A stretch of DNA of 64,000 nt from Trochalopteron elliotii. Its lineage: Eukaryota > Chordata > Aves > Passeriformes > Leiothrichidae. The notes below the pieces were generated by a model. It was not told where the DNA came from, ran no database searches, and was given only the letters and a program-made list of their open reading frames with translations. Positions within the stretch are counted from its first letter, which is position 1; each line of letters starts with the position of its first letter. Positions 35,421 through 48,265 of this stretch are shown one piece after another. The position numbers were made by a program, and so were the translations under genes. Location of the stretch: contig JANPWX010000080.1 in assembly GCA_024734555.1 (NCBI GenBank), positions 2,407,644-2,471,643 on the forward strand. The letters run 5' to 3'.

Positions 35421-36779
35421 AATCATGTTGTTGATACCTACTGCAGCAGCAAATAAACACAGAAACAGCCACAAAAATAAAACTCTTAGAATGAAAAGAA
35501 GGTATAAACCAGACAAATAATAAGAATAAAAAAACAGCCAAACCAAGGAGCACAGCGGTTTTCAAGAAGGAAAAATCTTGTTCGTTAGATCTGGAAAGAC
35601 TCTGAGCCCTGCTTTTTTCAGCTAAGCAGTTGGATAAGTGGGGGTTGCAAGGACAAGCTGATGGGGTGTCACTGTCTGTTCCAAGAGAGAAATGGCTCCT
35701 GCCTTTGGAGATGGCCCTGCTAGTAGAAAAGGGAATGTCAAGCAGCACAATGCTTGAAATCAATGAGAGGGTGAAACATAGCCCACACTGGGAAGCAGCA
35801 TCTACCAGGAAAGAATTAAGAACGAAACAGAGAAACAGCTTCCTGGGGTGGAATTTATAAGAGAGGTTGCACAACTGACAGGCTGGATTAGCAATTTGGT
35901 AGAAATTAAGAATAAATACATTTTTCAGAGGCATCAGCTCCTTCTGTCTCAATAATCCCTCACATGCACTTACCATCCTTTATGCAAACATCTGGAGAGA
36001 CCCTGAGAAGGCCCACTAAGGTTTGCTCATTTTAAGAAGCAAAGATGAGACCCAGCAGGTGAAACCTGCAAAAGGGAAACATTTGAATTCCTTTTGGCAG
36101 ACAGAAATGGATAAAAATACAGCTTGGCATTTCTTCTGACACCATTTGGTAGTAGAAGAGCTCCAGAGATGTCAACAGGAAGCCCTAGAGGTTAGAGGGA
36201 ATGATGTAACCATATGTGACATAATGCTTGTTGTAGAGATTTCCTGGAACTGATTAGTGCCATTCATGATAACAGCAGCCAGCAAGAGTGTGAGGACTGG
36301 GTGAAGGCCCAGGCAGCATTCAGGCATTGAATATTTTTCATTCTCTTTTAATGCAATGTCTGGTCTCTCTTGTTTCAGATGCATAATAGAACAACTATGT
36401 GGTATTCCCATGCAGCTTTGTCTGGGAAGACTTGGAAGCAGCACATTTACCAGCTATGTGCAGCTACTCCCACGCAAAGGGCCACAGAGAGAGAACTGCA
36501 GAGGTGGAAGGACAATGAATACTCTTAGCTCCTCCTTCCTCTAAAATGCCCTCCCTTCCATTCCTCTCTTATTCCCAGAAATATAAGGTGCAGTCAGGTC
36601 ATCCTCATCAGGATATTGTTTTATGCCTAGTCTATATAGAAATGCTATGAAGTGCCATCTATATTTAACAGGAGGCCTCTGATCTGTGTGAGTGGGTGGA
36701 AACCCATAGTGAGTGACATGGATGCTGACAATGGCACACAAACTCCACGACACTCTTAAAACTTTTAATTGCATTTTAA
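35421..36779. other. Non-coding stretch with one long chance-like open frame
   Basis: The minus strand at 35419-35976 is open for 185 codons. It would encode a leucine/phenylalanine-rich segment that could span a membrane near its C terminus, but no family is recognised. Its ATG is immediately followed by a perfect minus-strand splice-donor string (GTAAGT), which argues against a simple coding exon. No other gene evidence in the interval. Confidence 0.5.
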
Positions 36780-37500
36780 AGTAATGTAACAAGGCAATGT
36801 TTAATGAGTACTTTGTTAGAGAAATTCTGACTTTATAAGCTAATTAAAGAGAAGGGAGGGTTACTGCACTAGGGCAAGAAATCCAGGCTGCTGAATGTCT
36901 ATACTGTAGCAACATGTAATTCAGATTCAATTGGCAGCTTTGCAAATCTCCAGCCAGCCAGGATGAATGATTACTTTTTTTTTTTAATTTTTGATGGGCA
37001 AATAAATTATTATTATTATCATCATGATTATGTTAATAGAAAAAAGTAAAGGATAGGCAAGTACTTTTTTTGCCAGGGCTGGTAAATTTTCATGACACTT
37101 TTTGCAAAGCTGTCATATGGCTGGCTTAGATGAAACTGGAAGGCTTTATGTGGGTAACATTTAACTTTAAACATTCTTCATGGAAACTTACATGGCACAT
37201 AATTTACATATTCAATACCAGTGACAATTTACTTCTCCCATCTGAGCAGGGCTTTCAACTATGCCACTTGAACTAAATTAATAAACAGTAATTAGAGAAT
37301 GTTGTGCGAGCGAGCTGTTGATGTTGAGAAGATTCTAATCAACACCTTCTTTTAAGGGCCAATTAAAGCTGAATGTATGCAATATAAACATCTTCTTGTA
37401 TTTAGACATGAACTGGTGAACAAGGTAAAAAATAAAAATCAGAACAATTACAGCAGGTTAGAGATGATCCAATGGAAAGACGAAGCTTCATTAACAGTAA
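36780..37500. promoter_or_regulatory. Candidate conserved non-coding element cluster
   Basis: A repeat-free AT-rich block with many homeodomain/POU/SOX-like motifs: gctaattaaag near 36839, gatgaatgatta near 36963, aaattaataaacagtaatta near 37275, gccaattaaag near 37359 and ttctaatcaac near 37333. CpGs persist within AT-rich sequence (gtgcgagcgagc at ~37303-37314), and there is a short ATT/ATC simple repeat at 37005-37030. The texture is that of a vertebrate developmental enhancer. Conservation was not tested. Confidence 0.4.
36975..37030 (+). repeat. T-run and (ATT)n/(ATC)n simple repeat
   Basis: An 11-base T run at 36975-36985, then AT-rich sequence leading into ATT and ATC trinucleotides at ~37005-37030. 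Confidence 0.75.
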
Positions 37501-39768
37501 AAACAGCAGTAATTTCTGAAAACCAATGACCACCTTCCATAGAGCAGCACTGACAACTTGTGCAAGTTAATTCTGACCAAGATAAACCTCAATGCTTTCA
37601 CTGTCAGGCTTTTCTCTTAAAGCAGCTCTGTAGCTGCCTCTAATTTCCACTGCAGCATTCCCTTGTCTGTAAGACAGCCCTGCATCTCAAGTGAGTCCAG
37701 AGCTGCAGTAGAAAGCAGGCCTCCCTGGGGGAGGCAGTAAAGGTGAATGTAGCCACCCTTTCCTGCTGCCTGGTAGCAGAGAGAGGCTCCCTGGAAGGTG
37801 ATCTGGGGAAGAGTTTGCACAGCACAGCCCCCAGCAGGACTGCTGGTGGGAATACAAACACAGGGATGAGCCTGAGTGAGAGTAAAGTTGCCCCACATTG
37901 TCTCCATTCTGTTACTGGGGAACAGGAACAATTAGGCCAGAAGAGCTAATGCACTTGTACCTGTTACCTGTGAGTAGTCCTCACCCCACCACAACGGTAA
38001 GGTGGTTTACTCCTGAAAGGTGAACTTAAGACAATCCTTATTTCCAAAATTCCAGAAGGACAGAGGGGAAGGCTGTCTTTAACTTAAACAGAGAGGATCC
38101 TTAGTGTATCAAAGGCAGGCTGCAGTAGCAACTGAGACTTGTGTATCACCACTATGGACTGTCAGTAAGTTAAAAATAAGCATAACTTCATCCAAACCAC
38201 AGCTCACTGCTTCCTAAAGCACATCTTTTAAAAAAATCATCTAAGCTGGTGCAATGAAGCAAAAGCAAAATTTGTCCTCCAAGTTGGAAGATACAACAGG
38301 CTAATAAAGGTAAGGGAAACATCTGTTCCAATACTGCACCAGTATCATTTGGAGAAAATGACTGCATCACTTACAACCATTTGGTATCCAGAAACACTAC
38401 CACAGTAATAGGATGTTGTCACCTCAGGCTCTACTGAAATCTACAGGAATTTTACTTGTTTAAGAATATAGGATTAGGCACATGATCAGTGTTTCTTCCC
38501 TTTGAAAATAAACATTTCCACTTACCATTTCTATAGTGGTGTGAGATCATTATCTTATGACAGTATTTCGTTCCACTGGCATTATCTCCTAATTAGCTAT
38601 TTAAAAATATATGTAAGGGGGTGGAGGTGGCGAGTGGACTTGTAAACCTGACAGGTCTGATGTGTTCTTACAAGCTCTGCTAATCCCAAACATTGAAAAT
38701 ATATTAGTAAAACCAAATTAGCACTTTAAAGAACAGCACAGCAAAAGCCTCATGTCTTGAACCCTCTAAGTTCAGCAGGCATCAGAGGGGCTCTTACACC
38801 CAGAACAAAGCCCTTGGGCAGGGGAGGGGAGCAGGAGCAGGGAGAGGTGAGGAGCAGCATGCCAAATGGGAAATCAGCCCTGGGAAGTGAGCACCACTGA
38901 AAGGCTGATAATCTTTACAGTGGGGTCAGCCCTACATTACAGTAGTGGCATTACCTGAGGTGTTTGGTATAGAACTTGGGGACTTCTGAAAAGCCAGGCA
39001 CAGAGAAGTTTACCATGGATGAAAAGATACAAGCAATTCCAAGAGAAAATATCTAACAAACTGTGTTCAATATCCTCTGCACTTTCTTCATATCCTGAGA
39101 GATTATTGCATTTATAGGTACAAAATCATAAAAGCTTCCTCCAAGATGCTTCGTAATATATGAGCAGGTCTGGGGTCTCAGTTGTGGAATGGTGAGATTT
39201 AGGAAGATGGGTCTTCTGGTAAGCTGGACTCATTTCTTCTCTCAAGAGGTAGGCTAAATTCCTAACAAATTTTCTTTGCAACAGAAGAAACCAGGACACA
39301 TATATACGTGACAGGTCATTTTGGAGGTACTCAGACACATGCAGGAAGCACCCTCTTGGCAACAGTGTTCTTGTAGCCAGCAGAGCCAAAAACTATGATT
39401 TGTTTCTGTTTCTGAGCTGCTTTTAAAACTCAGTTCAGTAGAGTTGTTGTTGATTTTCAGGGTGTTCTGAAGGAGCAAAGTAGATATCTGAAGAATACTG
39501 ATAGTATGAGACAGGCTCTAAAAAGGCATTTACTCCAATATCTGCAGTTCAATTAAATATGCAGCATGCAATATTACATTTTTTCTGATCAGATGGGACT
39601 TCTAGGCCCAAATCTGCTTCTGATAACCCTGGTCCATCAGTAACTTCACAGCAAACAGGGAGGTGCAGAGGGAAAAACTCCTGTAAGCAGGAAGGGAATG
39701 AGTCTACATTAATGTCCTCTGTGGATTTTTGGTTTTCCATTGCAGGTTTTCTTTTGCCGAGCATCCCT
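37501..39768. other. Non-coding stretch
   Basis: No gene recognised. A G-rich purine stretch at 38816-38860 (gcaggggaggggagcagg) comes close to a G-quadruplex, but its last loop is ten bases. Open frames on the minus strand at 37617-37931 overlap in different phases without domains. Confidence 0.6.
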
Positions 39769-39890
39769 TCATAGAATGAACTGGATTGGAAAGGACCTTA
39801 AACATTATCTAGTTCCAACCCATCTGCAAGGGGCAGGGACACCTTCCATGAGAGCTGGTTGCTCAAAGTCCCGCCCAACCTGGCTGACTT
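39769..39890 (-). mobile_element. CR1 LINE 3' end, 5'-truncated
   Basis: On the plus strand it begins with tcatagaatg (one unit of the CR1 ATTCTATG-type tail, reversed) and runs through ggattggaaaggacctta, aacattatctagttccaacc, ggggcagggacaccttcc, ggttgctcaaag and cccaacctgg. This is the reverse complement of the avian CR1 3' end in the right order. About 120 bases remain, typical of the severe 5' truncation of CR1. It is the least diverged transposon in the window and the strongest sign that the DNA is avian. Confidence 0.9.
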
Positions 39891-42800
39891 CAGTCCTTTT
39901 TTCACATCTCTTCAAGTCCACTTGGTGAAAAAATTAAATTAAATTCCTCACTTGCTCTCAATACTTTTTAAATGCAAGCCAAGCCTCTTGGCTTTTCATA
40001 CCTGGACATCTACATTTTTAAAAATGCTGTTGGATAATTTTTCTCTCTTTCATAGGCTGGTGCTTTGGCCTATATGCACCCTGTGCACTCCTAAGGCTCA
40101 TGCATAACTGCAATGGACGATTAGTCCAGCTAAGTCTCCAGCAATTTCAATGGCTTATGCAAGAGTAGATGGGGCACAATATGTAATTTCAGCTTTTTTT
40201 GTAAGGCTTTTCAATCTTTCCATGGACTAAATCATTTTATCAGTTTCATTCTCTCTTTCTTTCTTTTTTTTTTAAATTTGTCCCATTAAACTACAGAACT
40301 GGAACATATTCATGAATAGTTTCTTTCTGCTTTAACTCAAGGAGTTCCTGACATAACAAAAACTGGTAATTAACTGGCTCGAAGACTTTTACAATAGCCT
40401 CTTTAAATAAGTCCTAGTATGTGGCACTTGGAGCACTGACTCCACATTGCTGATACCACTGCAATGCCCCCTGTGTTAAACGAGGTTTGCTACTCTACCT
40501 CAGCAACAATTCTTGGCTGTTTTCATCACTGCTCTCCTGCTTGGAAACACCAAGGTCCTCCCACATTTCTTTGCATGGAAAAGGCTACTGAGCTCCTCCA
40601 CGATGATTCCCTGCTCTCAATCCACTTGGCTCTGTGACACTTCCTTAAACACTCCATTATCAGAGGGCCACTTGCCACCTACACAAGGTCCAAGTGGCAG
40701 GTCTCCAGAGGCTGAGCACAGCCTGGCCTCCCCTCCTAGTTAGTGTCACAGCTGCTCTGTGCTATTGGCACAGATACATTTTGGCACACTTTGGCAGTCC
40801 CCATGACCTGCTCTTGCCTCACACCCTACTCAGAGCAGGAAGGGCTTTTCCTGATAGAAGAATGAGGCTTCAATTTTTCAGGTGTCACTCAGCAGTGTGT
40901 AATTTGTAGTTGCTGTAGCATATTGGCCCTAAGCATTGTCAGTTTTGCCTACTCATGCTTATCTCCCCTGGTTACAGTACATTCTGTTTCTAATGAAAAT
41001 ATTACTCTGAGGAGTATTTGGCTCCACCATACAGTTATGCTCTCTGTTAACTAGCCCAAGCCTTACTGTTGCAGTTCCTAATATTTTGCATCATTTGTAG
41101 AGCCAGCAATATAATCTATAAATAGCATGAAAGAAAACTTTAATGTATATCTTCCCCCAGTACTCCAGACAGATTGGTTCACTGTGGAACAATTACATGT
41201 GTTAGCCTATACTTCTTGTAAAATCAAATCATGTAAGGATATCTCAGCCAGAACAAGCCATAAAGCTAGATGAGGAAAGGAAAAAAAAAATCTTAAAATA
41301 TGTACAGTTTAAGTTACAAAACTCTAAAAAATAAAACAAATTTGAAAAGGGCAAAGGAGACAAAATGTAAACACAAATTTTTATACACTGTGTAATACAG
41401 AGTGAATGTCATTTTGACATTCTGGTATCATGGGCTGCCAATATAGTTCAGAAAAGAAAGCGCTCCAGAATTATGGTAATGCTACTCTCTCACATCAAAG
41501 CTGGTTACAAGATCTATGTTTGTGGTTGCTCAGTCAAACTCCCTGCTTGGAAACTAAGCAAGGAGAAATAATATCCTGAAAAATTGTATTTAAAGTGTCC
41601 AGAAAGACCATGAATCTTCAGAACCACCTTTGGAAGTCCAGCCCCTTTAGTGGGAGCCCTCAACCACAGCTCTCAGTGCAATGAGTGCCTCATGGCAGCT
41701 GAAAGTCCCCCAAACCTGCTGCACTCAGGCCTTCTGTAGGACATCAAGGAAGCAATAGTAACACATCACTGAGTTGATTTTATACCTTCGAAAAATCTCC
41801 TCCTTAACACAAATACTCTATCACTGTCAGCTGAACACATTTAACTTTTGAATTAATATTATTTTTCAGGGGTCAGACGTGTGACAGTAACAAGAGTCTT
41901 TTGCCAAGCCATGTATTTCAGGTCTGCATCTGAATTTCCCCAGAGCCTGGTACCATTTAAATACAAGTAACTGCCTCTGGCTCATGGCTAACGTAAAACT
42001 TCTGTTCTCTGGACTCCTTCTAGGCTCTGCTCATGGCTTCCTTCCCCACACAGGCGTGGGGAGACACATCCACTCAGTGCCCTGTCTCACAGTGCTCACT
42101 GCTTAGCAGGTCAGGCTGATCTAAGAGCCAGAATGTAGGAATGATGGTAGTAATTTTCCCTCCCATTCTGTCCCCAGCCCAAAGACTGCCAGGTGTTTTG
42201 GTGGAGCTTTAGATGGTAGCCAGGTGGTTTGTGAGGAGTCATACCTCCACCAAGGGCCACAGCTGCCAGCCTGCCCTGGTACCACCAGTGTGGCTGCTGG
42301 TCTGCCTAGCACTCATGGGATGCTGGAGTGGAGCAGAAGCCTCTGCAAAGAGGGATAGTGGCTGCCCACTCACATGGGTGGACTCTTACAGAGGAAGACA
42401 AAGATGGTCTCTACTCTAGGGATGATGTATTTTATATTACATTGCAATTGTATGAAATAGTAAACCAGAACTCTGTACAGTAACTTTGGGTGGTTATACA
42501 GACCTGGGATGTTCAGAAGTATTTTAGGGAGCACAGTTTCTAGAGACACATGCAGATAAAGATGCTGGGCTCTGCTTTTTGCTAGAAACAAGTAACATGT
42601 CTGGCCCACCACTCCAGTCCCTGCAACTCCAGCAGCCATTGGTCACTTTCAGTGAGCTTTGGGACAGGTCTGGTCTGTCAGTGGTTCCACAGCCCAGTTC
42701 CCCCGATAAGGGAAGTCACAGATTTCTGCACTACAGTTTCACAGCAAGCCTGCTGTCACCAAATTAACTATTAACAATACCAACTAATATTGCATAAACA

Positions 42801-44092
42801 TTGGCATTAGCTTTCCCCAAGCAATACTGCTATAAATCCTGCTCCTCTGCTGTGAACTGCTGAGAGGATTTGAGGGACACAGTCCCCCTCTCCAGACCTA
42901 CCTCCAAATGTACATGGCAATTCCTGTGATTCTTTTTCTCTCTGTTTCTCAGCACAGGTGGGGTCCAGATCTTCTGTCAGTTAAATTTTATTTTCCAGCC
43001 TGCCTAGTAATTCAGATAGTGTTTTGGTTCTCTTGGCTGGCACAGAGTATTTTCACCACGCCCTTGTCTCTTCAGACAAACAACATCTTTTCTAACCGCT
43101 GGCAGAGCCAAACCTAGTGAGTAAGAAGGAACAGTAGTTAAGGCATAATAAATAAAGCTGCCCTGAAGAAATACCTATGCAAAGCAAGATGAATGGGCAT
43201 CAACTACCTGGACAGTGTTGCTGCTAAACAAGGGAGGAATAAATCAGACATGTCAGGAACACTAGGATACCTAACAAACAGGGAACAACATTTCTTGAAA
43301 CTGTAGTTTTATCTCTGCTAATTTGGATCAAACACTTGTAATAGTTGTGGATTAATTTCCTTCCCATAGTCAAAACAATAAAAGCCAGGCCCCATTTTAT
43401 TAATTTCCAAACCAGCGTCAGATAAGCAGAATTGCATTTAAAAAAGTAAACACCCTGCCATAGAATTGGAGGATATGTAAGCGTTTGGGGTTTTTTTTCC
43501 TGTGTCTATAAAAGGGGGAGGGTTTTAACATTATGAATAGATTTCATTTTGTAAGTTGTGCTACAAAGCACTGATAAGGCCACGGGAAAGCAGCAGAGAT
43601 TGAGGCAGAGCAGGAAGAAATACCACCCATATTAGGAGACAGCCACTTACTTAGTGGCTCCCATTTGAATAAAGATGCCATTGTTCAGCCAGAAGAATGC
43701 ACATATTCACAGGCCCTGCACAGAATAGCTCAGTGTATCTAGAACTCCAGAAGTGTCCAAATTACAGCCGCGGGGCCAAAACTGCCCTTGAGTCTTTCTG
43801 AAGAATGACCCTCTGCCTAATTAATCAGTGCTTTAACTGTGAGTGATCCCAGGACACACTTTTCTCAGGCCTTTTTCTTAGCCCTGCTTGTTCAGAACAA
43901 ACCTTTAAATGTTCTCTGAGTGATTTTTGACCATTTTCTCCCCTTTCAAGATTATTATTTCCTGTTTTACTGTGAAAGCTCATTAGAAACGAAGACCAGA
44001 ATCTAGATGATCTCAGTCCAGTTTACTTGGATAGGAAATGACTGACTCGGGATGGAGAGACACTGGCTCCCTTTCAAGGCCTCCCACAAAAG
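39891..44092. other. Non-coding stretch
   Basis: No gene, RNA or transposon recognised. Contains a 25-base pyrimidine tract at 40249-40273 and a short A run at 41281-41290. Open frames are short and without family resemblance. Confidence 0.6.
40249..40273 (+). repeat. Pyrimidine tract
   Basis: Uninterrupted C/T run beginning ttctctctttctttc and ending in ten or more T. Confidence 0.8.
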
Positions 44093-44194
44093 ATTAAGTC
44101 CACAGACTCCCAGAATATTGCAACTGCAATTTTCTTTCCATATATTAAGTTCACATACTCTCAGAATATTGCTCCTGCAATTTTCTTGCCATAT
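44093..44194 (+). repeat. Tandem duplication, exactly 2 x 51 bp
   Basis: Unit one (44093-44143) and unit two (44144-44194) abut without a gap and differ at 6 of 51 positions. Both start ATTAAGT and end CCATAT, with CAGAATATTGC in the middle. Because 51 is a multiple of three, a 64-codon minus-strand open frame here shows a 17-residue internal repeat, a by-product of the duplication and not evidence of a protein. Confidence 0.95.
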
Positions 44195-44841
44195 CACACA
44201 TAAGAATTATAGCAGGGTTGATGAGCTTGTAAGCACCATTCTGTTAGTCATATTTGATCCTATTGCCATAATTCCCATGCTGTTGTGCATGGGATCTACC
44301 AAAATCTCTTCCCTATTTACTCTACACAAGACCAGTTTGAATTTTCAGCACTGAGTACTCCTTGCTGTCATGGGCCAGGTTGTCTGGATTCTCATAAAGT
44401 TATTTTTCTTTTCTATCTGGAACAGAAATTTGATAGCAATGAGGAACACAAGAAGGCCATGAAAATCATTGTGCAATATTTCTCTCCAAATGAGACTCCA
44501 CCTTGTCCATCTAGCTTTGATGATAAAATTCCTCCTATTCTAACTAAAGTTAAACAAGGAAAGACAAAGATTTTTCTTAAAATAAAAACAGCAGCATCTT
44601 TTTTTTTTAACAGTGATCTTTACTGTGAAAACCAAATTAATTTTGACCATATTTATAAACTTGTAACAAAATTTACAAACTAAAAAATGTTAAGACTTTA
44701 AAAAACTTATCATGAATATTTTGAAAAGCAATAGTGATAATATAATCTGCAGCTGGGGAAGATGGAGTCATACTGTTTGATAGGCCCTATCTTATGATAT
44801 CCAATATTAAGCTAAGTAAAATGATATGACCGGATGGCCTA
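44195..44841. other. Non-coding stretch
   Basis: A plus-strand open frame of 132 codons (44285-44683) includes a plausible acceptor-like string (ttttcttttctatctggaacag ending near 44426) followed by ~170 open bases, but the translation matches nothing known and no donor of quality follows. Treated as a chance pseudo-exon. Confidence 0.5.
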
Positions 44842-44886
44842 ACTAAATTTAGTAGTCTGGTGAATTGCCACTCTACTAAATTTAGT
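44842..44886. repeat. Inverted repeat of palindromes, 14-bp arms
   Basis: ACTAAATTTAGT, itself a perfect 12-bp palindrome, occurs at 44842-44853 and 44875-44886. With flanks the two form a 14-bp inverted repeat (44842-44855 and 44873-44886) around a 17-base loop. The pair can also be read as a direct repeat with 33-bp spacing. No transposon family recognised. Confidence 0.9.
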
Positions 44887-47599
44887 CAGCCCATAATGGG
44901 CATTGAATATCTACAGTCCAAATGATAAAATCTGTCTTGCTTTTTTAGGCTCCCAGCAAATGCAGAATATACTATGTTGCACTATTAAGAAATAAGCAAA
45001 TCTGCAAGGGAAAGCATGAGAAGAGGGAAGCAGGACCTTAAGGAACACAGAAGGAATCAGGATGTGTCAATCCACATCATGCTCAGCATTACCCAGCAGC
45101 AGATGCAGGGCCAGATATGTGATCTGAAGGAGAGGAGGACGAGGAGGAGGTGGAAGGGGAGGAGGAGGAAGACTCTCTAAGCACCCTAATCCTCTCCACT
45201 ATAAAACTGCTACTCCAAATGTAACTTTGTGTTGGAGCCATGGCCAGAAGACTGGTTACAAGGGTTGGTTGAGCTCTCTGAGCCTTGGTGCTCTTACAGA
45301 ACATATGATGGCTCTGGTTTCATACCCTTCCTTTTACATTTCCCATTTTGGGCTCTGTAATCCCGATGGTAGACAGGGAAGTATATTTCTGCATAGATTT
45401 CCATGCATCTGTGAGCCAGCTTTACAGCTATGAAAACTGCTAAGTCACTTTTCTCAAAACCATATTTGAGGTGTTACTTGTACATTTCCTGCTGTTTAAG
45501 GGGATTTCTCCTCAGTCTGTGTGTTGTGACCTCTCTACTGGTGTGAAACCATGTAGGACACATTTTTTTATTAAATGTGAAATATAACAAGGCTAGAAGC
45601 TTTTAAAAATTCTGTTATTCACAAGTAGAAAATAGTAATTGGACAAGAAAAGGAATCACCATCACACTATTCTTAAAAAGTGTTGCATCCTTCTGTTCTC
45701 ATGTAAAAATCTATTGGATGCCCCATGCAACTCAGTGATGCTTTTTAATAACAGACAAGAAATGTCTGTTATGCCCTTGTCCTCACTTCAGTTCCCAATG
45801 CAGCAACAGAGACACAGACATGATATTCAGGAGGTTCTGCAGACCTAGCTTTATGCTGAAGGTTGAATATCATAAACTGTAAGTGAGCTTTGATCCCCTC
45901 CCTAGAACAGGCAAATTTAACCTGTCTGAACTTCTGTAAGCATCATTCTCTGCAAGAAGCAATTTTATTGATCATAGCTGGGTGTACATGTTCAACAGTC
46001 AGAAACTGGCTTTAAGGAATAATATATCTGAAAATAATCACTCTAGAAACTCCTTACTTCCTAAACCATTTACACTTAAAGGGAACAAATAGCATCTTGG
46101 AAAAATGCTTTGTCCTTTTGGCAGGGGAGGATGGGAATCTTCTAAAGTAATGGCTGAGAAGTAGGTATGAAAATAAGATCATTACAGCTATTGTCTCTGT
46201 GTTCTACATCCATGTAGGCACAGTGTTTTAGAAACAAGAGAAAGGAGAGGGGCAGGATCTCAAAATTCAGAGCACTTTTTTCATTTGTGACATTCCAATT
46301 TTTAGTCGGAATTTGCCCTCTTTCAAGATTTTAGTCTGAGCTTCCAGTAAATGGTTGAGGCAAATGAGATCACTGTCTCTGAGTTCCATCCTCAGAACTT
46401 TTGGAAAGGTTTGCCATTTGACCCCAGTTGCATTTGGAGGTTGTGTAGGGCTCAAACACACAGGACTATCACAGATATCATGAAGTGCATCCCTACCAAT
46501 GCCCCCATTGAGGTGCCAGCCCACCCCTGCCTTAGAGGGGCTGTCACACAGGAAACCTATCAGCCACCTGAGAATCTAGCCACAGTATCTAAATACACCA
46601 GGAACCAGGGTGTCCTAGTTCTGCTGCTCACACAGTAACTTGTTTTTCTTTTTATAATTATGTCTTAATCATTCTTTATGCTGAAATAATCATAACATAT
46701 TTACAACCAGACTCTATTTTAATTTTTGTCTTCACATCACTTTCTATGTGGCCTCATACTGCCATTCTCAGCCCAAATGACACCCTTCCTATCAAAGCCA
46801 ATTTGGATTTATTTTCTCAAACACAAGTTTGCAAGGTATTTCTGTCAAATGATTTACTCAAGTTCAGATGTTGCAAATAGATTTGCTGGTGTAAAGAGGC
46901 AAAGCAGCAATTCTGGATCTGACCCAGCAGGTATTAGGTTTCTCATTGGTGTATTTTGAAACTCTGTAATGATACCTCATTTGTGTAGCATGGCTTCATA
47001 ACCCAACAGACATGTTGCTTGCCTGCTCATTCCAGTTGTGCTTCTTGTTTTGAGTACAGATGAGTACTTACTGGCAGGTAATCACTGGCATCCTTTCTCC
47101 AAACATCATTAGCTTTTTTTGAGGCTGTTGTTGCTTTTTTTTCCTGATATGACTTTTTCCTCATCTGCCATGGGTAAATATTTGGAAAAATCCATTAGCT
47201 TCTCATTGCTCTTTAGATGAGGATTCATCTAAATTCATCTAGACTTGCTCATTTACACATATTCATGTTTTACAAGTTCTTTCCCACTCACTTTTTAATC
47301 AAACCCCTGTTTCCACAAGGCCTCCACTTCTTCCTAATTGTCAGTCCTTATTATTTTTGTTCAGGACTGATTTTTTTTTCTTTAAAAAAAGCAGCTCTGA
47401 TGCTCATCCATTTTAAAATCATAATTAACTTCATCTCCTTCCTCATTTGCTAATGGGTCTATTTTCTCTCCAGTACTTCCTTTTCCCCTGGTAGACTCAT
47501 AAAGTCTCTCTTGTTTCTCTTATTCCCTTTGGCTAACTTTAACTCATTCTGCCTTAAGCTGGGGAAAGGGAGACCTTCACAACACAGTGCTCAGAACTT
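44887..47599. other. Non-coding stretch
   Basis: Contains the GGA-rich tract at 45128-45171. Otherwise ordinary AT-leaning DNA with open frames under 100 codons and no recognised gene or transposon. Confidence 0.6.
45128..45171 (+). repeat. (GGA)n-rich purine tract
   Basis: A 44-base stretch almost entirely of G and A, dominated by GGA/GAG units and broken by one C and one T. Purine tracts like this can form triplex DNA or act as exonic/intronic splicing enhancers. The minus-strand serine-rich translation is an artefact of the repeat. Confidence 0.85.
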
Positions 47600-47730
47600 C
47601 CACACCATTTTATACATTGCAAGTCTTTTGCAGATGCCAACTCATTAACTCTCATAACATGCCAGTGAGGTAGAGAAGTATTTAGAGCTTTATTTTGATA
47701 AGGAAAGGGAAGGGGAAGTCTTGCATAATT
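47600..47730 (+). mobile_element. MIR-like SINE fragment
   Basis: The order 'caactcattaactctcataac', 'ccagtgaggtagagaagtattta', 'ttattttgataaggaaaggg' follows the MIR segment 'taactcatttaatcctcacaac', 'cctatgaggtaggtactatta', 'ccattttacagatgaggaaact'. About 100 bases align. Ancient and inactive. Confidence 0.6.
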
Positions 47731-48265
47731 GATGCTGTCTGCAGAGGGGCTGCTCTAAGAGCCAAGACCCCTGTTCATGTGTCCAGGCAAGTAGACAGTG
47801 AAGCCTGGTGGTGGGCACAGCACCATGAACTGCAAGGCTGGAAAGCTGAGCTCAAAAACCTTGCTTTCAGCTGCTTTTAAAGCAGTTTATTTTTTAGGTG
47901 AAGATTCCATGGAGGTTACCCACCTAAGTTTCTGTTCAGTTCTGCTGGTCAGATGTTCCTCCACAATATTAGTACATCTGGCCAAAAACACCAAGGGTGA
48001 AAGCAGTGCAACTGTATGCCTAGAGGATAATTTTTAAGAAGTTGTCACTTTATACAAGCATCCGACAAACATCTTTACTCTTTGATAGCCATTACTCCTA
48101 GAAAATATACTCAAGGTGCTTGAATTAAGATTTAGCTAACCCATTTCACACAGGGGAGGATCACGGGCTAGGTTTATTTTTGCATGCAAATATGCCAGCC
48201 TGAATTTCCTGTAATTTCCTTTAGTTTTGTTATACCCACACAGCACTGTGGGTACAGGATTTTCA
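47731..48265. other. Non-coding stretch
   Basis: No gene or repeat recognised. Confidence 0.55.

Noticed and set aside
38816..38860. G-quadruplex in a G-rich purine stretch
   Set aside because: The final loop is ten bases, beyond the usual limit, and only three close G runs are present.
44285..44683. Possible coding exon after an acceptor-like tract
   Set aside because: Downstream lacks a good donor, the translation is low in similarity to anything known, and a T run sits inside it.
47150..47190. MIR-like reverse core (ttttcctcatctgcc)
   Set aside because: Only a short stretch matches and the neighbouring SINE blocks are absent.
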